The translations under genes were made by a program, and so were the position numbers. Positions 51,493-59,564 of a stretch of 64,000 nt of DNA are shown piece after piece; position 1 is the stretch's first letter, and every line of letters starts with the position of its first letter. The stretch covers positions 124,001 through 188,000 of the forward strand of contig NZ_QLTT01000009.1 in NCBI RefSeq assembly GCF_003269295.1, read 5' to 3'. The notes under the pieces were generated by a model that worked only from the letters and a program-made list of their open reading frames with translations, had not been told where the DNA came from and did not search any database. Origin of the DNA: Lentzea atacamensis (GTDB taxonomy: Bacteria > Actinomycetota > Actinomycetes > Mycobacteriales > Pseudonocardiaceae).

Positions 51493-52050
51493 TTGGGAAC
51501 CAACCGCGAGAAGATGATCAAGGGCGAGCCGTACCTCTCGATGGACCCCGAACTGGAGGACGACCGGCAGCGGGCCCAGCGCCTGATGATCCGCTACAAC
51601 GCCTCCGAACCGGGCGACTACGAGGGCATGCACGCTCTGCTGAAGGACTTCGTCGCGGAGATCGGCGAGAACACGGTCCTGTTGCCCCGCCTGCAGATCG
51701 AGTACGGCTACAACACGCGCATCGGCTCGAACAGCTTCATGAACTACGACGGCATCATCCTCGACTGCGGGCCTGTCACCATCGGCGACAACGTGATGAT
51801 GGGACCTCGCGTGCAGCTGCTGACGGCGTTGCACCCGATCGAGGACCACGAGGCCCGGATCGCGGGCTGGGAGACGACCGCACCGATCGTCATCGGCGAC
51901 AGGGTGTGGTTCGGCGGTGGCGTGATCGTGTGTCCCGGAGTCACGGTCGGCGACAACACGGTGGTCGGCGCCGGCAGTGTCGTGACGCGTGATTTGCCTG
52001 ATCACGTGCTCGCGGTCGGCAACCCCGCCCGGATCGTTCGTAAGATCTGA
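51493..52050 (+). CDS. maltose/galactoside O-acetyltransferase
   Basis: The start is TTG 51493 with RBS GAAGGGA five bases upstream; ATG 51514 is possible. It has 185 residues. The Mac domain is MIKGEPYLSMDPELEDDRQRAQRLMIRYNAS. Left-handed beta-helix hexapeptides follow: IRIGSNSFMNYDGIILD-like, CGPVTIGDNVMMGPRVQLLTALHP with the catalytic His, then VTVGDNTVVGAGSVV. It acetylates sugars with acetyl-CoA. It follows the GlxA gene by ten bases. Confidence 0.88.
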   Translation: MGTNREKMIKGEPYLSMDPELEDDRQRAQRLMIRYNASEPGDYEGMHALLKDFVAEIGENTVLLPRLQIEYGYNTRIGSNSFMNYDGIILDCGPVTIGDNVMMGPRVQLLTALHPIEDHEARIAGWETTAPIVIGDRVWFGGGVIVCPGVTVGDNTVVGAGSVVTRDLPDHVLAVGNPARIVRKI

Positions 52051-52054
52051 AGCC

Positions 52055-52462
52055 ATGCGCAGCGAGGAGATCCAGATCCGCACCGGTTCCGAGGAGGTCG
52101 TCCACGACCTCACGCGTGAGTGCGAGCGGTTCCTCGAAGACGAGACCGGCGACGGCCTGCTGCACGTGTGGGTGCCGCACGCGACCGCCGGCGTCGCCAT
52201 CATCGAGACGGGTGCGGGCAGCGACGACGACCTGCTGACCGCGTTGGAGCGCATCCTGCCCCGCGACGTGAAGTGGCGGCACCGGCACGGCACCCCCGGT
52301 CACGGTCGTGACCACGTGATGCCCGCGCTGGTGCCGCCGTACGCGACGATCCCGGTGCTAGGCGGTGTGCTGGCGCTCGGGACGTGGCAGTCCATCTGCC
52401 TGGTCGACACCAACGTCGACAACCCCGTCCGGACGGTCCGGCTGAGCTTCCTTGCCGGCTAG
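52055..52462 (+). CDS. UPF0047/YjbQ family protein
   Basis: From the ATG at 52055 it has 135 residues. The family core reads VWVPHATAGVAIIETG and DDDLLTALERILP. It also has the metal-like motif HRHGTPGHGRDHVMPALV and VLALGTWQSICLVDTNV. The function of YjbQ proteins is unproven; some have weak phosphatase or thiamine-phosphate activity. The final 105 bases overlap the convergent membrane protein gene. Confidence 0.88.
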   Translation: MRSEEIQIRTGSEEVVHDLTRECERFLEDETGDGLLHVWVPHATAGVAIIETGAGSDDDLLTALERILPRDVKWRHRHGTPGHGRDHVMPALVPPYATIPVLGGVLALGTWQSICLVDTNVDNPVRTVRLSFLAG

Positions 52463-53317
52463 CAGCAGCACCAGGCCGACGAGCGCGATCCCGCCGAACA
52501 CCCACCACTCGGTGCTGATGGAGCCGTCGTACATGAGGCTGCGCAGGCCTTCCGTCGAGAACCGGAACGGCGTCCACGACCACAGGACCGCCTTGTAGGC
52601 CGGGTTGAGCAGCTCCGGCACCTGACCCGCCACCGCGGGCGCCATCAGGTAGAGCAGGCCGAGAACGCCCATCGCGCGGATGCCGAGGTGCTTGAACAGC
52701 CCGGCTTGCAGCAGGGCGAACGACACGGCGACGGCGAACATGAACGTGATCGCGGCCGCGCCGAACGTGACGCCCCACCACGCGAGCAGGCCGATGACCG
52801 CGCCGACGACCAGCACGGACGTGGTGAGCGCCGACAGCAGCCGGAACCGCCTTCCCTTCAGCACCACGAACAACAACCCGGCGACCATCCCGCCGACCCA
52901 CAGCAGTGCGCTCGCGGCGAGCGGCGCTGTGCGTTCGGCCGCTGTGACGGCCAGGGTCTCCGTCTTGACCGGCAGCCCGGCGCCCTGGGCGACACCGGTC
53001 AGCACCTGCTGCGCGACCTGCGTGCCGGACGGGTTGACCGCGGGGTTGAGCCGGATCGTCGCCTGGCCGGGTGAGATCTCCAGAACCCCGTAGACCTCCT
53101 TGTCCGCCAGCAGGGTCCGGGCCTCGGCCGCGTCCACGGATCTGATGTCGACCTCGGCCGAGTCGGCGGCTCTGACGCGTTCCGCGATCGGCGGAGGCGC
53201 CACCACGGCGAGCGGGACGTCGTGCGGGTGCACGGTCGCCTGCACGCCGAATGTCAGCAGTCCCAGGAGAAACGCCACCACCGCGCCTGCGACGGCGGTG
53301 ACCAGCGCGGTGCGCAT
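52358..53317 (-). CDS. YhgE/ABC-2-like membrane protein
   Basis: The start is ATG 53317, six bases after a GGAGG RBS, giving 319 residues; ATG 53338 is less likely. It has one N-terminal helix (VTAVAGAVVAFLLGLLTFGV) and an outside domain of about 130 residues (HPHDVPLAVVAPPPIAERVRAADSAEVDIRSV). It ends with a block of five or six helices, as in the permease half of YhgE/ABC-2 exporters. No ATPase gene is adjacent. The promoter is flanked by a 15-bp inverted repeat. It overlaps the UPF0047 gene by 105 bases. Confidence 0.75.
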   Translation of the reverse strand: MRTALVTAVAGAVVAFLLGLLTFGVQATVHPHDVPLAVVAPPPIAERVRAADSAEVDIRSVDAAEARTLLADKEVYGVLEISPGQATIRLNPAVNPSGTQVAQQVLTGVAQGAGLPVKTETLAVTAAERTAPLAASALLWVGGMVAGLLFVVLKGRRFRLLSALTTSVLVVGAVIGLLAWWGVTFGAAAITFMFAVAVSFALLQAGLFKHLGIRAMGVLGLLYLMAPAVAGQVPELLNPAYKAVLWSWTPFRFSTEGLRSLMYDGSISTEWWVFGGIALVGLVLLLAGKEAQPDRPDGVVDVGVDQADGLPRPERQHTA

Positions 53318-53333
53318 CACTGACCTCCATTTG

Positions 53334-53399
53334 TTCATCACGCGTTGAATTTGATGGAACGGTACGCCCGGCGCGCCGTCGAAGTCAACGCTTGATGAA
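53334..53399 (-). promoter_or_regulatory. promoter flanked by 15-bp inverted repeats
   Basis: TTCATCACGCGTTGA (53334-53348) and TCAACGCTTGATGAA (53385-53399) are inverted repeats matching at 14 of 15 bases, 36 bases apart. On the minus strand TTGACT (53383-53388) and TACCGT (53359-53364) form a -35/-10 pair with an 18-base spacer. One arm covers the -35 box and the other lies just after the start point. This fits a two-site operator for a repressor, controlling the membrane protein gene. The repressor gene is not seen here. Confidence 0.5.
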
Positions 53400-53435
53400 T
53401 TAAGCCCCGTCAGACCCACCAGGTACCGTTTCCCC

Positions 53436-54416
53436 GTGACTTACCCAGGTGGCGGCGGACAGGGCGGCTGGAACGACCAGCAGGGCTGGGGCCAGCAGCA
53501 GGGTGGTGACTACTCGAGCGGTGGCTACCAGGCCGGCGGCCCTCCGCAGACGGGCGGTTTCCCCCAGCAGGGCGGCTTCCCGGACCAGGGCGGTTACCCG
53601 CAGCAGGGCGGCTTCCCGCAGCAGGGCTACGGCCAGTACGGCGGCCTGGGCGTCTACGGCGGCTTCGACAGCGAACCGCCGAAGAGCAAGAAGACCCTCT
53701 GGCTGGTGCTCGGCGCCGTCGTGCTGGTGCTGCTGGCCGGCGGCGGCCTGACGTGGTACCTGCTCTCGCGAGGCTCGGGCGACCCGAACGCGCAGAACAA
53801 CCCGACCACCCCGACCAGTGCCTCGTCGCAGCCGACCACCGGCGCCTGCAAGAACGAGGGCGTGCAGTGCGTCGAGACGTCGCTCGGCTACAACTACGAG
53901 GTCCCGAAGAACTGGGACGTCGTGAGCGACGCGCGGATCCCGATCGACAAGTTCCCCGGCATCTCGCTGTCCGCCGTCACCACTTACGGCGACTACGAGT
54001 GCGAGGGCAAGCCGTTCACGAAGGGCACCAACGGCGGCGCGCTGCTCCCCAAGGGCGACATCAACCAGACCGCGACCGACTTCACCAAGGCCGTGGCGGA
54101 GCAGTTCTACGCGTCGGGCGGCACCCCGCAGGTGACGCTGACGCAGCCCAAGGCCGTGCAGATCCAGCACACCCAGAAGGACGGCAAGAAGGTCGTCGTC
54201 GAGGGCGTGCAGGTCGACGCCACGATCACCCAGTCGGCCAACAAGTGCCTGGCGAGCAAGGGCGCGGTCAAGGTCGTCGTGCTCAACGGCAGCAACAAGC
54301 TGCACGCGCTGGTGGTGAACGGCGACCTGGAGGGCGGTGGTGGTGGCACGAACCCGCCGCTGCCCAAGGAGGCCGAGCTGCAGAAGATGCTCCACTCGCT
54401 GGTGCCGACCACGTAG
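53436..54416 (+). CDS. Gly/Gln-rich membrane protein
   Basis: The 326-residue protein has a low-complexity Gly/Gln/Tyr N-terminus of about 85 residues, one helix (TLWLVLGAVVLVLLAGGGLTWYLL) near 95, and an outside domain with several Cys (ACKNEGVQCVETSLGY, YECEG, NKCLASKG). This resembles actinobacterial membrane proteins with a Pro/Gly-rich cytoplasmic tail. The GTG start has TACCGT ending six bases before it, so the mRNA may be leaderless. Function unknown. Confidence 0.78.
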   Translation: MTYPGGGGQGGWNDQQGWGQQQGGDYSSGGYQAGGPPQTGGFPQQGGFPDQGGYPQQGGFPQQGYGQYGGLGVYGGFDSEPPKSKKTLWLVLGAVVLVLLAGGGLTWYLLSRGSGDPNAQNNPTTPTSASSQPTTGACKNEGVQCVETSLGYNYEVPKNWDVVSDARIPIDKFPGISLSAVTTYGDYECEGKPFTKGTNGGALLPKGDINQTATDFTKAVAEQFYASGGTPQVTLTQPKAVQIQHTQKDGKKVVVEGVQVDATITQSANKCLASKGAVKVVVLNGSNKLHALVVNGDLEGGGGGTNPPLPKEAELQKMLHSLVPTT

Positions 54417-54594
54417 TCCGGTCAGCGACCGTCCGCCGACGGCACTCGCACCGCTGGGCGCCGTCCGTGCCTGCACCGCGACCCGTGCCGCGAGTGCGTC
54501 GGTGACGTGGGCCGCCGACCCCGCCCCGACCGGCGGCTGGCAGGCGGTCTCGTGCATCTCCCCGCGCGGAGCGACCCGCCGTGCCCAGGTTCCC

Positions 54595-55743
54595 GTGCCG
54601 TTCGTCGAGCGCGAACATGAACTCCTTGTGCTGCAAGGGCTTCTGGATGAGGTTCGCGTGCGCCGCCGCCCGCACTTCGTGACCGTGCTGGGCGAGGCGA
54701 GCGTGGGCAAGACCCGGCTGGTCTCCGAATTGGCCGCCGCCTGCACGTCTCCGGTCATGGCGTTGTGCGGTACCGCCACCGCTTTCGGTGACGACCACGG
54801 CTACGGCCCGTTGTCCGACGTCGTGCGCGGCTTCGCGTCGCCCGAGAACCTGCGCGCCGCTCTGTCTTCTTTGGTCGGTGCCGGAGAGCTGGCCGATCGG
54901 CTGCACTCGAGCCTCGCCGGGCTGGCCGGGACGTCGCCCGAGGTGCCGCCCGACTTTCCGGCGTGGCGGCGGTTCCTGGAGGAGATCGCCGATTCCGGGC
55001 CGCTGGTCGTCTTCCTGGAGGACGTGCACTGGGCCAACGACGTCGTGCTCGACTTCGTGGAGGAGCTGAGCGAACAGGCCGGTTCGGTGCCGCTGTTGGT
55101 GATCGCCACCGCGCGGCCGGAGTTGTTGCAGCGCCGTCCTTCTTGGTCGGAGGCAAGCGCAACGCCACCACGATCAGCCTGGAACCGTTGTCGCACAACA
55201 GCACCCGCAGCCTGTCGAACTCGCTGCTGGAGGCTCGGGAACTGTCAGCCGAACTGTGGCAGGCCTTGGTCTCGTGCGTGGGCGGCAACCCGTTCTTCGC
55301 GACCGAGTACGCGCGGATGGTGTCCGACCCGCGCATGCCTTGTGTGCACAACGATGGCGGCCTGCCGATGCCGCCTCCCGTGCGCAGTGTGATCACGGCT
55401 CAGGTGGACTCACTGCCACTGACGGTGAAGGCAGTCCTCGGGGACGCCGCTGTGGTGGGTGATCTCGTGTCCCCCGGCGCGGTGGCCGCTACCGGTCAGC
55501 GAGATCCCGGTGACGTCGCCAAGGCGCTGGAACTGCTGGAACAACGGGACTTCCTGCGCCGCCAGGGGCCGCAACAACGAGACGGGCGAGATCGAATACG
55601 GCTTCCGGCACTGCCTGGTGCGCGACGTCGTAACCGGCCAGCTGCCGCGCGCGGTGCGTTCGGAGAAGCAGGAGCGTGCCGCCGCCTGGTTCGCGGAACC
55701 CGCGGTGGACCTGATGCCGCACGTGGACCGCAGGACGGGCTGA
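54595..55743 (+). pseudogene. frameshifted AAA/LuxR-type regulator remnant
   Basis: The first frame starts near GTG 54595 (VPFVEREHELLVLQGLLDEV) and holds Walker A LGEASVGKTRLV and Walker B LVVFLEDVHWAND. It breaks near 55140. A second frame continues with FLVGGKRNATTISLEPLSHNSTRS and FLRRQ to near 55555, and a third reads NETGEIEYGFRHCLVRDVVTG to the stop at 55743. The missing LuxR-type HTH suggests truncation. It is a decayed signalling ATPase regulator, or contains sequencing errors. Confidence 0.65.
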
Positions 55744-55749
55744 CACGGC

Positions 55750-55785
55750 AAAGGCCGCCTCCCCGGCACGGGAGAGGCGGCCTTT
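55750..55785. terminator. bidirectional hairpin terminator
   Basis: AAAGGCCGCCTC (55750) pairs perfectly with GAGGCGGCCTTT (55774) over a 12-base loop. It lies between the regulator remnant and the convergent DEAD-box gene, with short T/A runs on both sides, so it can end both transcripts. Confidence 0.8.
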
Positions 55786-55795
55786 GCTCGTCGTG

Positions 55796-57370
55796 TCAGT
55801 GCTGCGGAGCCCGGCGCGGACGGCCGGTGCGCTCGGTCCGGCCGAAAGCACGGCCGCCCTCTGAGCGCTCCGAGCGGCGCGGGCCGCTGCGGAGCTCGCC
55901 GCTCTCACCGGAGGGACGACGCGGTCCACTGCGGAACTCGCCGCCCTCGGTACGACGGCCGGAGCCGCCGCGGTACTCACCGCGGCCACCGACGGCCGGG
56001 GCGCCGAAACGACGTCCGCCACCGCCACCGCGACGGGCCGGCTTCTCGCGCTCGATCACCGGCTCACCGCTCGGGGTGCGGGCACCCGTGATGCGGATCA
56101 GGTCGTCGTCGCCGGGGCGCACCTTCGTGCTCTCCGGGCGGATGCCCGCACGGGCGGCCATGCCCTGGACGGCGCGCCGCTGGTCGTGCGTGACCAGCGT
56201 GACGACCGTGCCGGACTGACCGGCGCGAGCCGTGCGGCCGGCGCGGTGCAGGTAGTCCTTCGGGTCGGCCGGCGGGTCGACGTGCACGACGAGCGAGACG
56301 TCGTCCACGTGGATGCCGCGGGCCGCCACATCGGTCGCGATGAGAACCGGCGTGGTGCCCTCGCGGAACTCGCCGAGCACGCGGGTGCGGGCGCTCTGCG
56401 CCTTGCCGCCGTGCAGGGCGCCCGCGTGGACGCCGACGGAACGGAGCTTCTTGGCGAGGCGGTCGACGTGGTGCTTGGTGCGCACGAACATGATCGTGCG
56501 GCCCTCGCGCGCGGCCACCTCGGTCACCACGTTCTGCTTGTCCTCAGCGGACACGAACAGCAGGTGGTGATCCATCGTCGTGACGCTCGCGGTGGCCGGG
56601 GCCACCGAGTGCGTCACCGGGTTGTGCAGGTACTGGCGGACCAGCTTGTCCACGTCGCCGTCGAGCGTCGCGGAGAACAGCAGGCGCTGGCCGTCCTGCG
56701 GGGTCAGGTCGAGGATCGCGCGAACCTGGGGCATGAAGCCCATGTCCGCCATCTGGTCGGCCTCGTCCAGCGCGGTGATCTCGACCTGGGACAGGTCGCA
56801 GGTGCCCTGACGCACGTGGTCGGACAGACGGCCAGGCGTGGCGATCAGCAGGTCGACGCCGCGGCGCAGGTGATCGATCTGGCGCGGGAACGACGTGCCG
56901 CCGACGACGACGCGGCACCACATGTTGAGCGCGCGGGCGTGCGGCATGAGCGCCGTCTCCACCTGCATCGCGAGCTCGCGGGTCGGAACCAGGATCAGGC
57001 CGCGGGGCTTGTGCGGCGTCGAGCGGCCGCCCGCGAGGCGGCTCAGCATGGCGAGGCCGAACGCCAGCGTCTTGCCGGAGCCCGTCTGGCCACGGCCGAG
57101 GATGTCCCGGCCCGACATCGCGTCGGGCAGGGTGGCGGCCTGAATGGGGAACGGTGCGGTGATTTCGTTGGCGACGAGCGACTTGATCAGCGCGTCTGCC
57201 AGGCCGAGCTCAGCGAACGAGGGCAGCGGGCCTTCCGGCAGCGTGCTCTCGAAGTGCTCGGCGACGATCGGCTCCTCGACCCGCGCCTGCGGACGGGAGT
57301 TGCCCTGGCGGCCCGAGCGGCGACGCGGCTTGCCGCGGCTGAAAGAGCGCTCGGAACGACCTTCGGACAT
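55796..57370 (-). CDS. DEAD-box RNA helicase
   Basis: From the ATG at 57370 (MSEGRSERSFSRGKPRRRSGRQG) it has 524 residues; an in-frame TTG at 57379 has a better-spaced GGAGG. Motifs: Q (FPIQAATLPD), I (GRGQTGSGKT), II (LDEADQM), III (FSATL), V and VI (DYLHRAGRTAR). A Gly/Arg-rich tail ends the protein. It is of the RhlE/DeaD kind, aiding RNA unwinding in ribosome assembly or decay. The basic N-terminus is not part of the core. Confidence 0.92.
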   Translation of the reverse strand: MSEGRSERSFSRGKPRRRSGRQGNSRPQARVEEPIVAEHFESTLPEGPLPSFAELGLADALIKSLVANEITAPFPIQAATLPDAMSGRDILGRGQTGSGKTLAFGLAMLSRLAGGRSTPHKPRGLILVPTRELAMQVETALMPHARALNMWCRVVVGGTSFPRQIDHLRRGVDLLIATPGRLSDHVRQGTCDLSQVEITALDEADQMADMGFMPQVRAILDLTPQDGQRLLFSATLDGDVDKLVRQYLHNPVTHSVAPATASVTTMDHHLLFVSAEDKQNVVTEVAAREGRTIMFVRTKHHVDRLAKKLRSVGVHAGALHGGKAQSARTRVLGEFREGTTPVLIATDVAARGIHVDDVSLVVHVDPPADPKDYLHRAGRTARAGQSGTVVTLVTHDQRRAVQGMAARAGIRPESTKVRPGDDDLIRITGARTPSGEPVIEREKPARRGGGGGRRFGAPAVGGRGEYRGGSGRRTEGGEFRSGPRRPSGESGELRSGPRRSERSEGGRAFGRTERTGRPRRAPQH

Positions 57371-57554
57371 TGATGGCAAAACAAACCTCCGGGACATGGC
57401 ACGTCTCGAGGCTGCCCCGCGCGCTACCGCGGTGCCGATCACAAGGACGGGCCCGGCGTGAGGGTCACGCCGCTGATGAGTGGGTGGAAACACCGGTCAA
57501 CGGCCGTCAAGCCTTCATCGGTGTACAGCACAGTCTAGCTGATCAATGGCCGTG

Positions 57555-57600
57555 CCTTGCGCGCCCGGCAGTGTCGTTGGACACGGCCGGGCGCGCAAGG
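57555..57600 (-). terminator. hairpin terminator after RIO-type kinase
   Basis: CCTTGCGCGCCCGGC (57555) and GCCGGGCGCGCAAGG (57586) form a 15-bp stem. An inner GTGTC/GACAC stem lies at 57571-57584. It is five bases after the kinase stop, between it and the leader of the DEAD-box gene. Confidence 0.75.
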
Positions 57601-57604
57601 TGGG

Positions 57605-58573
57605 TCACGCCATACCCGCGACGTCCAGCAGCGTCGCCACCAGCGCAGACGGGTCGGCGATCTCCGGCGGGAGGCCGCGCGAGGCGAACCAACCGCTGAT
57701 GTTGCGGACGTCGCGGTCGAGGAACTCCACGCCGCGGGGGTTCGCGACGAGGTCGACCACCTGCGGCAGGTCGATCATGATCAGCCTGCCTTCGTGGACC
57801 ATCAGGTTGAACGCGGACAGGTCGCCGTGCGTGAGACCCGCCTCGGCGAGCGTCATCAGCGTGGCGACCAGCTGGCGCCACAGGTCGAGCAGCTCGTCCT
57901 CGTCCGGACGCGCCTGCGCGAGCCGCGGTGCCGCGTTGCCCTCGTCGTCGCCGATGAACTCCAGCAGCAGCTCGGTGCCGCTGCGCTGCACCGGATACGG
58001 CACCGGCGCGCCGATCTGCCACAGCCTGGCGAGCGCGGCGAACTCCGCGACCGCCCACTGCTCCGCGATCAGGTTGCGCCCGAACGCGGTGCGGTTCTGG
58101 ATGGCCCGCATCTCGCGGGACTTCTTCATCCGCCGGCCCTCCAGATATCCCGCGTCGCGGTGGAACATCCGGTGGTCGTTGCTGCGGTAGCGCTTGGCGG
58201 CGAGCAGGCACGCCTTCTCGCCCATCGCGCGTTCCAGCAGGAAGACGTCCGCTTCCTTGCCGGTCTTCACGATGCCCAGCTCGCGGTCGACCGCGGCCAG
58301 CTCGGTGACGAGCCAGTCCGGGTGCGGCCTGGGCCCCTGCTCGGCGTCGCCCCACGTGGACCAGCGGTCGCCGTCCTCGGGGGTGTCAGCCGTGCTGAGC
58401 TGGTCCTCGCGCAGTCGTGCGATCCGCAGCTTTTCTTCTTCTGTCATGCGGCCGCGACGCGTTGGCTCCGTGTCGTCGGCGTTGGCGCGCTTACCGCGCT
58501 TTCCCTTGCGCCGCATGGTGTCGGCGTCGTCAAAGGAGGATTCGAAACGCTCGTGAAGATCGTGCTCGCGCAC
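57605..58573 (-). CDS. RIO-type Ser/Thr kinase
   Basis: Start GTG 58573 (VREHDLHERFESSFDDADTMRR) is chosen for its GGGAG RBS, giving 322 residues; the frame is open to TTG 58681. The kinase core has TGKEADVFLLERA, catalytic loop LTHGDLSAFNLMV and IDLPQVVDL, as in RIO1-like kinases. The N-terminus is basic and charged. A perfect Shine-Dalgarno with a 19-codon frame lies upstream at 58638-58710. RIO1-type kinases act in ribosome maturation in archaea and eukaryotes; the role in bacteria is open. Confidence 0.85.
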   Translation of the reverse strand: MREHDLHERFESSFDDADTMRRKGKRGKRANADDTEPTRRGRMTEEEKLRIARLREDQLSTADTPEDGDRWSTWGDAEQGPRPHPDWLVTELAAVDRELGIVKTGKEADVFLLERAMGEKACLLAAKRYRSNDHRMFHRDAGYLEGRRMKKSREMRAIQNRTAFGRNLIAEQWAVAEFAALARLWQIGAPVPYPVQRSGTELLLEFIGDDEGNAAPRLAQARPDEDELLDLWRQLVATLMTLAEAGLTHGDLSAFNLMVHEGRLIMIDLPQVVDLVANPRGVEFLDRDVRNISGWFASRGLPPEIADPSALVATLLDVAGMA

Positions 58574-58637
58574 GGTGGGGTCTCCCGGAAGGTGAAGGTG
58601 ACCGCCCCACTGGCGCTCTGCGATCAAACGCTGCTGA

Positions 58638-58697
58638 TCAGGCGCGAGGGGCGGGAGGACGGGTCGCGGTGCCACGTCCAAAGACAGGCTCGGACAC
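58638..58697 (-). CDS. possible 19-residue leader ORF with perfect SD
   Basis: On the minus strand AAGGAGGT (58703-58710) lies five bases before GTG 58697, which opens a 19-codon frame (VSEPVFGRG start) ending with TGA at 58638. Eight of eight SD bases match the anti-SD. It could be a leader peptide acting on the RIO-type kinase gene, or the kinase start displaced by a frameshift. No family recognised. Confidence 0.3.
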   Translation of the reverse strand: MSEPVFGRGTATRPPAPRA

Positions 58698-58775
58698 GAC
58701 GCACCTCCTTCGTTCCTTCTCGCCGCGTGTCGGCTCGCTGAAGCTTGCCCGCTCCCCTCGGGGGCCGCAACCGAA

Positions 58776-59504
58776 TTAACCGGTGATCAGGTCAGCGGTC
58801 TTCTCGCCGGTCGGCACGATCGTGAGCCCGGCCTTCTGCGCGAGCTTGACCAGGCCTTTCAGGTCGCCCGGCTCGGTCTTGCTCGTCGCGATGGCACGGG
58901 CGAGCAGGCCCTTGTGCGCCTTGTTGAAGTGGCTGACGACCTTGCCGTCGCCGGTGACCACCCGGACGACGACGGCGTGCGGGATCCTCGCGAGGCTCGA
59001 GTACGCGCCGGAACGCAGGTCGACGACGAACTCGTCGGCCTCCCTGAGCACCGGCTCCAGCGCGGGCTTCCACACCGTGCGCAGGCTGCCGTGCGACGGG
59101 AGCGCGCTGCCGCCGGACAACCGGTACGCGGGCACCGGGTCACCGCCGCGGATCGCCCCGAACAACGCCGACGCGACCGCCAGCCGTTCGAAGGCCCGCT
59201 CCTGGTCGGCCTTCCTGAGCGACGGGAAGTCCAGGTTGTCGTAGAGCACGCCGGTGTAGCGCAGGAGTGCGGGCGTCGTCTCTGACGTGCGCAAAGCCGC
59301 GTTGCGGTGCACCTCGTCGACCTGGCGCTCCGAGATGTCGAGCGCCTTGAGGCTCGCCGGGACGTCCTTCGCGAGGTCGGCCAGCGCGGACACGAGCTTG
59401 TCGCGCACGGGGTTCAGCTCGGGGAAGGACAGCGCGTCGAGATCGAGCGGCGCACCCTCGCCGCCGATCGCCTTGGTCTCCGACGGGGGAAGCAGCACCA
59501 GCAC
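58776..59504 (-). CDS. yaaA: YaaA (UPF0246) peroxide-stress family protein
   Basis: From the GTG at 59504 (VLVLLPPSETKAIGG) it has 242 residues. Family elements: RYTGVLYDNLDFPSLRK, SALFGAIRGGDPVPAYRLSGGSALPS, VVDLRSGAYSSLAR and SHFNKAHKGLLARAI. YaaA limits free iron and damage during peroxide stress in E. coli. No convincing RBS is seen. It is adjacent to the RIO-type gene and divergent from the frameshifted hypothetical gene. Confidence 0.88.
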   Translation of the reverse strand: MLVLLPPSETKAIGGEGAPLDLDALSFPELNPVRDKLVSALADLAKDVPASLKALDISERQVDEVHRNAALRTSETTPALLRYTGVLYDNLDFPSLRKADQERAFERLAVASALFGAIRGGDPVPAYRLSGGSALPSHGSLRTVWKPALEPVLREADEFVVDLRSGAYSSLARIPHAVVVRVVTGDGKVVSHFNKAHKGLLARAIATSKTEPGDLKGLVKLAQKAGLTIVPTGEKTADLITG

Positions 59505-59564
59505 GGTTGGCAAGCGTAGGGCAATGCGCGAAAACCGCTGGACCGGCGTGGTGCTCTGGAATGC

